Below the pieces are notes generated by a model, which saw nothing but the letters and a program-made list of their open reading frames with translations, searched no databases and was not told the origin of the DNA. A DNA stretch of 64,000 bases from Margaritifera margaritifera (Eukaryota > Mollusca > Bivalvia > Unionida > Margaritiferidae). The stretch's first letter is position 1; each line of letters starts with the position of its first letter. This document shows, piece after piece, positions 47,631 through 59,024 of the stretch. The position numbers were made by a program, and so were the translations under genes. The DNA lies in assembly GCA_029931535.1 (NCBI GenBank), contig JAQPZY010000580.1:1-64000 (forward strand), read 5' to 3'.

Positions 47631-47872
47631 TACACAAAATAGCATATAAAAATGACATGTGTATATAGACTGATTTAACTTCTATAGAGTGCACAATATA
47701 GCATATAAAAGTTACATGTGTATATAGACTTATTAAACTTCTACAGAGTGCACAATATAGCATACAAAAGTTACATGTGTATATAGACTGATTAAACTTC
47801 TATAGAGTGCACAATATAGCATATAAAAGTTACATGTGTATATAGACTGATTAAACTTCTATAGAGTGCATA
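47631..47872. repeat. 59-bp minisatellite, about 4 copies
   Basis: 'gagtgcacaatatagcatat' starts at 47687, 47746 and 47805, then a truncated start at 47864; the exact period is 59 bp. A diverged first unit starts at 47631. Later copies are almost identical. Confidence 0.93.
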
Positions 47873-48945
47873 AACAAATTATAATACATCTGTTTTCATG
47901 ACCGAGTGAGATTTTGAACTTTTGTTTGCAACCCAGATCCCTTGTTGATAAATACTTTGACTTGGCAATATTATCAAACAGAGTGACAACAGTTCTGTGT
48001 AGACCTATATTATTATTTTTATGTAATAACAATGCATGAGTATGTCATCAGCTGAGGCTGTAGACAGTCCTGAGATTGAATGGGCTTGAGCAATAAACGA
48101 CAAACTACCCAGCATTATCTGTAATTTTTCACAGCATCTACTTTTCCTACACTATCAATCCATAAAAACTATAATTATTTTTGTTCTTTAATTTTTGTAA
48201 ATAAATTTTTCTTTTTATTAAAAATTTGCCAAGTTTAAAAATTAAGAATACGATTAAAATAATAGTTAATATGCCAACATATAGTTTTTCATACACTTAG
48301 ACAAAAATATAATAAAAAGTGTACACAATTTAAATACAATACATATAGTGCTCATGTGACAATTTTTGTATAGTAAATTATTAAAATTTCATACATATAA
48401 AATTAAAACTGTAGTCAAACTTAGTCTGAATATAACTATCACATTCTCCCTATTCCCCCCTTGCATTTCCTTACATAATTTGCCTGCATATAGGAGCCCA
48501 CTGCCTAACTCAACCAGTAACTAGTTGCTTGGTCCCAAAGATCCATATTTACTGCATATATAGTTTATTTGATAATGTATGAAATAACACTTTAGTCTAT
48601 CTTTTTGCCTACTCTCAGTTTGTCATTTAATGTATTATTTATTCTGTTTATTTAACTGCTTCAAGCTTACATGTACACAAGTTAGTGCCACTATAATCTG
48701 ACACTGATGTTTTTTCAGCAGGATTAGTTTAAGCTAATATTCTTGACTCAACACCTGTGTCAGTAAGACCATATGCCAATGAGCTAAAGTTACGACTTGA
48801 AACCATTCTAAGCCTGTCATCTATCACCAATATTGTTGGAGGGTAGATTGTTGTAGTGTACAATAAGGGCGTCTTGGGAATATAAAAAAGGCCTAGGTGG
48901 GCCTAACATAAATGTTCCGACATATGAGTAACAGCCAATGCAAGA
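47873..48945. other. Intergenic or intron, nothing recognised
   Basis: AT-rich; no supported gene. Confidence 0.4.
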
Positions 48946-48949
48946 GTTG

Positions 48950-49940
48950 TTAGTAGGATGCTTTCTGCAGAGATTTCTTCCAATGTCATTGACAACATAT
49001 ACTATGAAAACAATTGTTTCAATGTTTCTCTAATTTTTCTGTATCGTCACACATTTTTGATGACACATTACCATCATTTGCATAAAATTGAAAGCTCTTC
49101 ATGTCAGGATGCTTTCTGTCAAATTTTTCTGAGTAGTTTTTGACAGGGGGTAATTTAATGGTTTTCATAATTTTAGTAATGGCAGCCATATTTGATGGCA
49201 GATCATAATCATCTGTATAAACCTGAAATATGTTCAAGCCAGGATGCATTCTGTACAATTGGTCAAATTGTGCTGAGTGGTTTTTCACAAGTCATTTAAA
49301 GGTTTTTCTATTTTTAGTAATGGTGGTCATATATGATAGCAGACTGGCATCATTTATTCAAACTTGAAACCTCTTTATGCCATGATTTTGTAAGATTGTG
49401 GTCAAATTCTATTTAGTGGTTTTTGACATGAAGACATTTAAATGTTTTTCTATTGTTTTTAATAATGGCCATTATATGATGGTGGATTGGCATCATTTGT
49501 ACAAATCTGAAAACACTTCATGGAAGGATGCTTTCTGTTAAATTTGGTTTTATGTCTTTTTAGCAGTTTTTGAGAAGTCATTCCGAGGTTTCCCAATTTT
49601 CTGTAATAATGGACATATTTTATGGCAAAATTGGTATTTACTGTATAAACTTGATGCCCTTTATGTTAGGATTCTTTCTGTAAAATTTGGTTAAATTATG
49701 TGGAAAGGTTTTTCAGAATAAGTTGTTTACAAGTTTTGATATTTTTAATAATAGCGACATTTGATGGCAGATTGACATCCTTTGTACAAATGTGAAAACT
49801 CTGTATGCCAAGATGCTTTCAGTAACATTTCTTCAAATTCTGTTTAGCAGTTTTTTACAAGTCGTTTACAGGTTTTTCTATATTTTAATAATGGCAGCTA
49901 TATCTAATGGTGGATCAGCAACATTTCTAAATACCTATTT
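48950..49940 (+). repeat. Family C tandem array, left part
   Basis: The 'atatttgatggcagat' marker recurs near 49050, 49188, 49330, 49474, 49615, 49755 and 49893 (period about 142 bp). The array stops in mid-unit at the DIRS element and resumes at about 53791 in matching phase. Confidence 0.85.
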
Positions 49941-49950
49941 TTTCTAGTAA

Positions 49951-50147
49951 CTATGTTTCTTCGATAATACTTACCTGATCATAATACCTTAGGAGAACTA
50001 CTACTACTACCTCACAAATCCAGCCCTCCCTGGCTAAAACATGTTAGCTAAAAAGCTAAACGTTATCTGCCCACCTTTGTGGCAGTTAGAGTACTCTCCC
50101 TTTGATACAGGAATTGGCACCAAATCCCATGAACACTTCAGTTACTA
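49951..50147 (+). repeat. DIRS left inverted terminal repeat
   Basis: It contains 'acctcacaaatccagccctc', 'gttatctgccca' and 'aattggcaccaaatc', all found reverse-complemented and in order in 53611-53794. Confidence 0.88.
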
Positions 50148-50204
50148 CTGGAGTGGAAGGCATGTTCTTCATATGGCTGTAACTTCGGGGAGGCTGGCAG
50201 GGTG

Positions 50205-50310
50205 TATGTGTATTATGATCGGTAAGTATTATTGAAGAAACATACTTTACTATGAAAAATTGGTTTCTTTAAATACGTTACCTGATCATAATACCTTAGG
50301 AGAATAGGTA
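50205..50310. repeat. Internal inverted and direct copies of the DIRS terminus
   Basis: The end motif 'tttcttcgataatacttacc' (49957-49976) is present inverted at about 50212-50250 and again direct at about 50262-50303 ('ttacctgatcataatacctt'). The left end can therefore fold into a large hairpin, and the copies may be the internal complementary region used in DIRS replication. Confidence 0.6.
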
Positions 50311-50519
50311 AGAGGTTGAGGGAGTTATATCCCCTTACACCTGAGAGGCCATCTCGGGTCCCCTAAGGTATGTGAGACAGTTTCTAGATAACTCAATTGA
50401 AGAATAGACTCCATATGTCGGGGAACAGCTGCGAAAGGGAAATTTTTACATCCCGCAAATTTAGCGGAAGTTGTGAAGCCGTGTCCTTATTAAGCCGTCA
50501 AATGACCCAGGAAGGAAAA

Positions 50520-51140
50520 CTGTTGCGCCATGGCTATAGGTCCTACCAGGTCAAGCTGAGCCTTTTAGGATGAAAGATTTCGTAGATAAACGCTGGAGAA
50601 GTGGACTGGAAGAGGCGGGATCCCCCTCAGTGTACCAGCTAGGTCCTTTTCAAGAACCACTTCAGAATTCGCACTGGGTCCTGTAGATGACGAAATGAAG
50701 TGTCCAGAGTAGACAGGGATTTCACTACAAAAATCTGATTCTTCATGAATGGGAGCCTGTTCTTGGCAATGAAAGCAGGGGCAATCATGAGTGATACTGG
50801 CCCATCTTGTCCAAACTGCAAGTAGTTCAGGTCATCTGATAGAGCATGTATTTCACTGATTCTGCCTGCTGTTGCTGGTGCGAGTAAGAAGCAGGTCTTA
50901 TATGATAGGTGAACCAATGAAGTCCAAAAGAGCGGTTCAAACGGTGGCTTAATCAGCCAGGTTAGCACCCATGGTAGATTTCACTTTAGGCACACAGCCA
51001 AAGCCTTTGGACGCGTGAACTCGAAACTTGACAGCAGATCGGATAAGTCTTTGTTTTGTCTGACATCCTCTCTTCCATGATGACGCAGTGTGTAGCATAA
51101 CATGGAATGGTAGCCTTTGATTATGATTGGTACTAGCCAT
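50520..51140 (-). pseudogene. DIRS tyrosine recombinase fragment
   Basis: The frame 50639-50968 holds 'LIKPPFEPLFWTSLVHLSYK', 'TCFLLAPATAGRISEIHALS' (region of the first catalytic Arg in 'GRISEIHALS') and 'DPVRILKWFLKRT'. The following catalytic HxxR...Y part is scrambled by frameshifts (50450-50640). An upstream piece (50949-51140) is also open. The family recombines circular cDNA into the genome; the catalytic tyrosine cannot be identified. Confidence 0.7.
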
Positions 51141-51255
51141 TTTTCGTCAAAGCCATAGTAGGAAGTTAGCTATTTGAGGTATTGATGCATTCAGCGGTGC
51201 AACGTGTTTGTGCCCACACCATTGTGGGAAATGTCTGTATTTCCCTCTAACACTT

Positions 51256-51660
51256 TTAAAGTGGACCGCTGTCTCGCTCGAGCGATTCTCTCCAGCACTT
51301 GATGAGAGAACTGTTTGTTGTTGAAGGCTTCTTTAATACGCTTTCTGTATCACATTCGGAAACTGGTGTTGGCGGGTAAGTATATGCGTCAAAACCGTTT
51401 CCACCTATGGAAAGAGTATTGAATGCCCAGGCCTTCAGACCCGGTGCTGGTGAGACAAAGGTTAGGAGTTTTGCATTCCCCTTGTTGCCAATAGATCTGC
51501 CAATGGTCGATCCCAGTCGGCACATATGCAAGTGAAAACGAAGGGATGAAGTGACCATTCTGCTTGTATTATTTGATTCTTCTCTGACAGTGAGTCCGCT
51601 AATACCTGTAGTTGGCCGGAATATGACGAACGTGTCCCTGGATTTGTTGTTGAAGACACC
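51256..51660 (-). pseudogene. DIRS connection between RNase H and recombinase
   Basis: Two overlapping frames give 'QVLADSLSEKNQIIQAEWSL' (about 51550-51615), 'DRPLADLLATRG' and then 'LLTFVSPAPGLKAWAFNTLS' (about 51415-51475) and 'GFDAYTYPPTP'. In DIRS polyproteins these motifs lie in this order after RNase H. The frame shifts once near 51480. Confidence 0.78.
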
Positions 51661-51702
51661 AGCTTAGAAATTCACAAAAGAGAATGCAAAGGTCTGAGGA
51701 CT

Positions 51703-52320
51703 TCATTCCCTTTGCCTTCTGAGATAATTCACCACAGTGAAGTTGTCAGACAGAATGATAATGCCCTTTCCATGTAGATTATCCTGCCACCAATGGAATG
51801 CTTTCCGTATGGCTTTCGTCTCAAGGATATTGGTATGCAATCCTGAGTGAGACATTATCCACTGGCCTCCTGGAATGATGGCAGGATACGTGCACCCAAG
51901 CCGATTGTGCTCACATCTATACAAACCATCAACTTGAAGGTTGTACCTGCCAGGGACCACCCAACGTAAGCCAAGTGAGGTTCTCCCATATCCTGAGATG
52001 GAACTTCATATGCATTGTTTGTTCCAAGGAGCAAAGTTTTGGCCATCCTTTGGGACAACAGTATTATTTGTAATGGCCTCATAACAGGTGACCTAGGACA
52101 ATGATGTCCGCTGTCGTATTGAGTGAAACCACGTAGACAAAAGATTACTGGGCTGAGAGACGGTTCTTTGTAAGAATTGAAGCCTCCATTGAAATGATTT
52201 CAATGCATGTTCCTGCGGGAGACATACTCTGTTCAGGAAGAACTCTGGACCAAGCTGCTGGTGAAGGAGGAGAACAAAACTGGTGGCAACAAGCGAGACT
52301 TCATCGATTGACACTTAAAA
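51703..52320 (-). pseudogene. DIRS reverse transcriptase end and RNase H
   Basis: Segments read 'LQFLQRTVSQPSNLLS' (RT end, about 52165-52215), 'MRPLQIILLSQRMAK' (about 52040-52082), then the RNase H core 'VCIDVSTIGLGARI' (first Asp, about 51875-51920), 'HTNILETKAIRKAFHWW' (catalytic Glu, about 51785-51835) and 'IILSDNFTVVNYL' (second Asp, about 51715-51755). Catalytic D-E-D residues are preserved. At least two frame changes occur. The polymerase palm with YxDD is absent. Confidence 0.82.
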
Positions 52321-52884
52321 GGCAGTCTTCTCTTGTCATATTGAGATCTAGCAAAGACGATGGAGCTTGTGAGCATACTGTGTCGTCTCTAGGTGAATGG
52401 GGACACACTGATGTCTCCTGTGCAATCTGAGATGAAACTGGAGAAGATTGTTTAAAGGGGTGGTCCACCATGCACAGAATGTCCTGATTGTTATACAGTT
52501 ACGTCCAAACGATCACTAAGCGAGAGCTCCCTTTGAGTGGCAAAGGCATGAGAACGCAGTAAATCCATATCCTCTTTGTACTGAGGCACTAAACTTGGCT
52601 CCAGGTGCATTGAGTGACATGTGGCTGATCCATGAGAGTGCACCTTACGTCTCTTGGCTTAAATGGTAAGATCGACTGTGGTAGTGACCATTATTGTTTT
52701 GAGATGGAGTTAAGGGCTATTTGATCCACAAAACCAGTCCATACAGCTGATGTGCGAGATAATATCCGAGTAGAGTTGCTTTGATCTCGTTCTCGCTGAA
52801 AAGTAGTCGATAAAGGCCTGCTGTCTTTTGGCTTACAATGTATGATTGACTATGGTAGTTTTGGAGCATCGCTATTAATACTTA

Positions 52885-53330
52885 CAAAGTGGATGCTAAA
52901 TTCTAATAAAATGTGCCTGCAGGAAAGACCAATAGACTGCCTATGCAGGTATAATCACAGAAGCATCACTTGTAGTAACTACCAAGTGGACTCTATGACT
53001 AAACTATGTACAGAAAACTTACCTCTGCATATCCGACTGCATCAGAAACTATACAGCATTGAGTTTCTACAGCACACACAATACCTGCACATAAAATAAA
53101 GCTACAGCACTGAAGCATCACAACTGATACAAAGTGGAAGCTATAATATCAATTATAAGACAATGTTACCTGTAGGAAAGGCCAAATGATGGCCAATACA
53201 GGTAAAATCAGTAAAGTATCGCATATATAACTACGAAGTGGATGCTAAAGACTAGATTTGTATAGAAAACTTGCCTGTATGAGTCCAACCATAGCGGAAA
53301 TTATACAGCAATAATATATGAACTTTCTAT
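52885..53330. repeat. Tandem duplication (about 245-bp period) inside the DIRS
   Basis: 'acaaagtgga' at 52885 and at 53129 starts two diverged copies. Both contain 'cctgyaggaaagrccaa', 'atgcaggtataatcac'-type and 'gtatagaaaacttrcctg' segments in order. Confidence 0.65.
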
Positions 53331-53610
53331 ATCACAGACCAGACCTGTACATAGCAATGTGAGTGGACGCACTAGCGACCCTTGCAGTTACGTACCAAGT
53401 GTGGCTAAGTGTGTGAGGACGGCAAAGTGATAATACTAACAAGACTGAATTCTGTCGTAGAAGAAAGAAAGAAAAGTTGGAAATTATTGATGTAGTGTTC
53501 TTCCCTTCGAAACGAAGACTCCTCCAACTTGCTTTAAGGTAGAAAACTTCCAGAATACTGTTATTTGAATACGAGGCCTGTCTGTCTGTAGTGCGACTCA
53601 GCACAAGCGG

Positions 53611-53794
53611 AAGTAGTAACTGGAGTATTCACATGATTTGGTGCCAATCCCTATATCAAGGGAAGATCATTATATATGTGGGCAGATAACTTTTAGCATT
53701 ATAGTTAAAACATTTTAGCCTAGGAGGGCTGGATATGTGAGGTATTAGTAGTTCTAAAGTATTATGATTGGATAACATATCTGAAGAAGAAATA
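53611..53794 (-). repeat. DIRS right inverted terminal repeat
   Basis: Reverse complement partner of 49951-50147, with about 75-80% visual agreement and small indels. Confidence 0.88.
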
Positions 53795-54160
53795 TGAAAA
53801 CCCAACATGCCAGGATACTTTCTGTCAAGTTTTGTCAAATGCTGTTGAGCAGTGTTGAAAAGAAGTTGCTTAAATGTTCTCTTATTTTTAGTAATGCCAG
53901 CAATATTTGATGGCAGATCAGCATCATTTGTATGAACTTGAAAGCCCTTAATGGCAGGATTCTTTCTACAAAATATGTTCAAATTCTGAAGAGAGGTTTT
54001 TGAGAAGTCATTAGGGGTTTTCTATTTTTAATAATAGTGACCATCATAGTGACCAAAACTGACGGTCAATCATTTGTAAAAAAAAAATCTGAATGCCTTT
54101 CATATCAGGATGCTCCTTGCCAAATTTGGTTGAAATTGGTCAAATGGACTTTGAAAAAAG
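53795..54160 (+). repeat. Family C tandem array, right part
   Basis: It resumes with 'gaaaacccaacatgccagga' and has the 'atatttgatggcagatcagc' marker at 53905 and a diverged one at about 54050. It is followed by the 'gcaggtgagctaggaaa' edge also seen at 33.1 kb. Confidence 0.8.
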
Positions 54161-54256
54161 TTTATAACAACAAATGCTAAAGCACAATGCATGACAAACA
54201 ATGGATGACATGCCAGATACGGTGCCACACCAAAGACTGCAGGTGAGCTAGGAAAT

Positions 54257-54706
54257 GGGAACAATCATATGATGGTAATACTGAATTATTGTCACAAGGG
54301 AGTCATGACATGATGGTATATCTGAATTAGTGTTAAAAGGAAACCATGAGATGATGTTATATTTCAATTATTGTCAAAAGGGAGCCATGACATGATGGTA
54401 TATCTGAATTATTATCAAAATGGAGCCATGACATGATTGTATATCTGAATTAGTGTCAAAAGGGAGCCATGACATGATGATATATTTGAATTATCGTCAA
54501 AAGGAAGCCATGACATGATGATATATTTGAATTATTGTCAAACAGGAGCCGTGACATGATGGTATATCTGAATTATTGTCAAAAGGGAGCCATATCATCA
54601 TATATCTGAATTATTGTCAAAAGGGAGCCATGACATGATGATATATCTGAATTATTGTCAAAAGGGAGTCATGACATGATAGTATATCTGAATTGGTGTC
54701 AAAAAG
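54257..54706. repeat. 41-bp minisatellite, about 11 copies
   Basis: The unit is 'gggagccatgacatgatggt' plus 'atatctgaattattgtcaaaa' (41 bp). Starts include 54257, 54298 and 54339 and continue regularly; one copy near 54587 has a short deletion. Confidence 0.93.
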
Positions 54707-55184
54707 AAGCATATAATTGCCAGGTTTTCCTGTAATATTGTATTTGTTTAATGAAAATACATACCTTGTTTAGTTGGTGTAACAACATGCTAAACAATAT
54801 CCAAATGCAAATTTCAAGCGAACTGAACAGTGCATGCAATGACAGGCAAGAACAATTACTACACATGGCAGTATTATAATGAAATTCAATTTAACTACAC
54901 TCAAAATTCCAGCTACATTAGACAAGATGACCCCCCCCCCCTACTTTTTAGAGCCTGTCTTTTTATTTAGCAAGAAAGTAAAAAACTTTAACACTGAATC
55001 TAACAAGAGTACAGTGAACGGTAGATTATACTCAAATGATTTTTTGAACTGTGTTATCATACTTCTTTCATGCAAAACACTCTTTCATCAGTCGGATACT
55101 TGACCTTTTTAATCTAAAATGATTTTATGCGTCCCTTCTCTTACATGCAAGTCAAGCACAAAATGTTGTCAAGGTAAATGACAC

Positions 55185-55700
55185 AGAACTATGGGAACAG
55201 GACTTGAGCTATTCTGTGGAAACTATTTCTTTCTTCGAGTTCCTCTGACCTAGAACTTTGACCTTTTAACCCCAAACCAATAGGTTTCTTCCTTGTCTCA
55301 AATGCAAGAAATCTACAAAGTTTAGACAAGGCATGAGGTATATAACTTTAGTTTTGTGGAAACTGTTGTTTCTTCTTTCAGTTCCTGTAAACTTAACCTT
55401 TGACTTCTTGTCACCAAAAGGAATAGGTGTCTTGCTTGTCTCGAATGCAAGACATCCACAAAGTTTGGTCGAAGTACATAATAAAGAAACCAAGACATCA
55501 TGAGAAAACCATGTTTCTTCTCAGAATCATTGTGACTATGACCTTTCACCTTTTGACCCAAAAATCAATATGTGTCATTCTTATCTCAAATACAGATCAT
55601 TTACAAAGTTTGGTCAAGATATCTTGTAAAAAAGTCACATTACAATGTGGAAACTTTTCCTTCTTACAGTCCTTGTGACAATCACATTCCATGCCCAGAT
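55185..55700 (+). repeat. About 155-bp tandem repeat, three to four units (family D)
   Basis: 'gtggaaactrtttctttctt', 'cctttgaccttttgaccc', 'gtctcaaatgcaaga' and 'ctacaaagtttggtcaag' recur near 55210, 55360 and 55505. A partial unit starts near 55650. 'Tgacctttgacc' repeats of this style are common in bivalve genomes. Confidence 0.75.
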
Positions 55701-56300
55701 GTAAGTTACGTATAACGTTTGGTAACAGCATATGGTAGAAAACTCAAGTCAATGTGTAAAAATAAGACAGGGAACAGATGGACAAACAGATGGTTGACAT
55801 AATATCATGTAATGTTCTGTCTTATGGCAGGTGTATAAAACGTTAACAGATGGTTGATGTTTAATGTTCTGCCTTGTGGCAGGTGTATACAAACTTTAAC
55901 ATTCCCCTTAAGGATGGGTGTGGACAGATATACAGACATATGAACATGCACATGGATGCCAAACTGATCGTTATGTCAAGCTTATGCTGATACAAGCTTG
56001 ACAAAAACTGACCCAATATTAAATAAAACCTTGCTAATAAACCCACTCACAAGACTTCAAAGTGGTTGTATTAAAAGGTGGTCTTCATAATAAGGTGCAT
56101 TCAATAATAAAAGAAAAATCTGGTTCTTTGAAATTTTGTCTTTTTACTGGGGTTGTCTAAACCAGGGTGGTCATTATGTGTGGTATTACTTTATTATGAT
56201 TATTACATTTAACATAAAACTCTTGATTCATCACCGGTATCATGATAAAGAATAAAAGGGATATGATCAAATAATAAACTTCCCTCATTCTCTCAACTAC
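55701..56300. other. Intergenic or intron, nothing recognised
   Basis: Contains a short direct repeat ('gatggttga...taatgttctg...ggcaggtgtata') at about 55790-55890. No gene supported. Confidence 0.4.
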
Positions 56301-56302
56301 AC

Positions 56303-56479
56303 ATAACAGTATCCAGTTGTTGATGTTTTACAATGGCACATACCAGTACCCATTTATTGAGGTTTTACAATGGCACATGCCAGTACCCATTTGTTGAGGT
56401 TTTACAATAGCACATACCAGTACCCATTTGTTGAGGTTTTACAATAGCACACACCAGTATCCATTTGTTGAGGTTTTAC
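56303..56479. repeat. 37-bp minisatellite abutting an exon, about 5 copies
   Basis: The unit on the plus strand is 'ttgaggttttacaatagcac' plus 'ataccagtacccatttg'. Read on the minus strand every unit contains 'ctattgtaaaacctcaa', which is almost the same as the donor context of the exon at 56480-56544. Confidence 0.92.
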
Positions 56480-56544
56480 AATGGCCACAGATCGCTTTCT
56501 CCTACTGTTGCTGCCACCATATCTAGCACCAATGTAACTACTAC
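56480..56544 (-). CDS. Candidate exon (Gly/Ser/Arg-rich) of an unidentified gene
   Basis: 65 nt between acceptor 'gctttccag' and donor 'att|gtaaaa'. Entered in phase 1, it codes 'SSYIGARYGGSNSRRKRSVA' plus Ile, with no stops. It starts like the exon at 63081-63229 (both two bases 'gt', then codons leading to Ser-Tyr) and shares its Gly/Ser/Asn-rich style, so the two are probably related exons of one minus-strand gene. The short basic RRKR is a possible processing or nuclear signal. Family unknown. Confidence 0.42.
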
Positions 56545-56874
56545 CTGGAAAGCAGATCTATTAATATTAACATTAGAAAGTAAAGTACTGTAGTGTATGC
56601 ATGTATTGGGTTTAATGGAACAATCGTGGTTATATAATGTTGAGTAAATTTAGGCATAAACAATTGCATATAAAACAAAGATAAAGACAAACGAAGGATA
56701 AAATCATTAAAATATAAAGTTCAATTTATTTGGTCCTTTTTTATTTCAGCTGAAGAAAGAAAACAAAAATTACAACTGCAGAATACTGTTCTAGCTGATT
56801 GATCTCATCAAGCATTTGTCACTTTCAGCATAATTACCAATTTATTATAATTTCTGTGATTGATTTGATAGGTA

Positions 56875-57262
56875 TTATGATTTGCACCATGTTGGGGTTG
56901 GCATTATAAGTTTCAATGTGTTGAGGTCAGTGTTATGAGTTTTACTGTGTTGAGGTCAGTGTTATGAGTTTTACTATGTTGAAGTAGGTGCTATGAGTTT
57001 TACTGTGTTGAGGTAGGTGTTATGAGCTTTACTGTGTTGAAGTAGGTGTTATGAGTTTCACTGTGTTGAGGTAGGTTTTATGAGTTTTACTGTATTGCGG
57101 TAGGTGTTATGAGTTTTACTGTGTTGAGGTAGGTGTTACTAGTTTTACTGTGTTGAGGTAGGTGTTACTAGTTTCACTGTCTTGAGGACAGTATTATGAG
57201 TTTCACTGTGTTGAGGTAGGTGTAAGGAGTCTTACTGTGTTGAGGTAGGTGTTAGGAGTTTT
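56875..57262. repeat. 29-bp minisatellite, about 13 copies
   Basis: The unit is 'tgttgaggtaggtgttatga' plus 'gttttactg' (29 bp), with point changes; the first copies are the most diverged. Confidence 0.92.
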
Positions 57263-57554
57263 TTGGCAATGTTTTGATAACTATTATGATGCTCTGAGAA
57301 GGTCCTAGACTGTGTTAAAGATTATGGTTTATATTTAAATAATTGACTTTCTATTTTAAGGATTTTACTCTTTTGCCTTTATCTTTAATGTATGGATGAC
57401 TAAACAAAACAGAATAAAACATGAAATATATTAAAGTGAAGAATTGTAAATAGCTAAAAGGCACATCTGGACTACTAGTCCAATATGAATCCTAATTTTT
57501 TAAAAAGACAACTTGAATGGTTTTTGAGAGTTACACTCCAAAAAGCAACATGTT

Positions 57555-57745
57555 TATGGACAGACAGATGGAGTATGGACAGACAAATGAAGTATGGACA
57601 GACATATGAATTATGGCCAGACAGATGGATTATAGATAGTTCACAGATGGATTTTAGAGAGAGAAATGAATTATGGACAGAGAGATGAATTATAGACAGA
57701 CGGATTATGGACAGATAGATGGATTATGGACAGACAGACATCATT
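57555..57745. repeat. GACAGA/TGGA-rich short tandem repeat
   Basis: Variants of 'tatggacagacagatggat' (about 16-20 bp) are repeated about ten times. Confidence 0.88.
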
Positions 57746-59020
57746 AGCAGTACAAAATGCCATAAAGTTTGTTCCGGAAGAATACTGCCAACTGCCAATA
57801 CGTCTCAAGAGGCCATATCTTAAGAGAAAAATATTTACGTTGCTTATCATATTTTGCACATTTTGAGATTTTCTCAGAAAAACTACTTTTTTTAATAAAT
57901 GTGTATTCCTCCAGTTGGGCCCCTTTGATTAGGATTCATAAACAAACACAAAACAGCATGTGATATTCAAGCTGACAGAGCCTTGCCTCCTGCTTTCTTT
58001 ATTATGATTATGTTCTCATTTGCAATCTTATTAAAAAGAAGGTACTTCAGTAGGAAATGATGCTTTATATTACTTTATTGTGTATGAAATATATGTCTGA
58101 CATAGTGTACATGCTAACTTTTGACCCCAAAATGTTGCCACTGAAGAACATGTGCAAAAAGATATTCTGACAGAATTTAGAAGTAGGGCAATGAGGTAAT
58201 GTAAATAAAGAACTTTCTGTTTGGAGATTTGTAATGATTACCACCAATGTACTTATTATGATAAATAAACAAATATATGTACATGTACCTGTGGAGTCCA
58301 AAAGTGCAAATGACACGGTCTCAAAATAAATAATTTCAAGCAAAGACACTTAAATGTGATAGACAGGTTATAGTGACCTACTTTAGGGCAGAGGGACTCA
58401 CTGATAACAAGGTATCCACATAATGGCTGGTAAGCCCTACAAGTACTACTGTTCAAGAAAGCAATTTTTTCTAGTAAATGATCTATCTCCAAGAATACAC
58501 ACCCGATCACATCAACATTAGGAATATAAGCCTGCTACCTCCCAAATCCACCCCTACTATAAGACAAATATTCTTCTTTTCTGTCCATGTCATATAGACA
58601 AAGGGCAATAACTTTGCCCATTACCTCCCCTTGCTACCGCTAGGTGTCCCCAGTTGTTAGCCTTTTCTGATGTACGGTCAACATCGTATGAAAAACCTCC
58701 CATCAATCCATGCCAATATCGATATGAATTTTAAACATCTATCCTGGAATTTGGATTTACATTATGTATTAATCATTCCTCTACAGGTTGTATACATTAT
58801 TTTTGAAATTTTTCATATAATGTTGTGAATTTGCTACTTTCCTGGACTTTGTCTATTTAGACCGCATGGTACAACATGCTATTGTTTATGCTTGTTGTGA
58901 TTCAAGATTTCACATACTCTGCCTATTTTTTGCCCACCTGGTTAGTAACAAGTGCTGTTTTAGCAACTTATTAACACACTCATCATCAATTCATACATTT
59001 TTTTGTGTTTTGCTTTTTTT
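57746..59020. other. Intergenic, nothing recognised
   Basis: AT-rich. It includes a 'gggcaataac'/'ggtaatgggcaaag'-like dispersed fragment near 58600-58640. Confidence 0.4.
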
Positions 59021-59024
59021 TGTC

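Larger units (their letters stand above)
49951..53794 (-). mobile_element. DIRS-type tyrosine-recombinase retroelement, decayed
   Basis: Inverted terminal repeats of about 190 bp (49951-50147 and 53611-53794) flank minus-strand remnants of reverse transcriptase end/RNase H, the connecting segment and a tyrosine recombinase, the defining DIRS order. At about 3.85 kb it is shorter than complete elements; the gag-like ORF and most of the reverse transcriptase are missing. All frames are interrupted. It lies inside a C-family satellite array. DIRS elements integrate by recombinase and make no target duplication, consistent with none being visible. Confidence 0.85.

Noticed and set aside
47467..47763. 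98-codon minus-strand ORF with repeated segments
   Set aside because: Reads through the 59-bp minisatellite.
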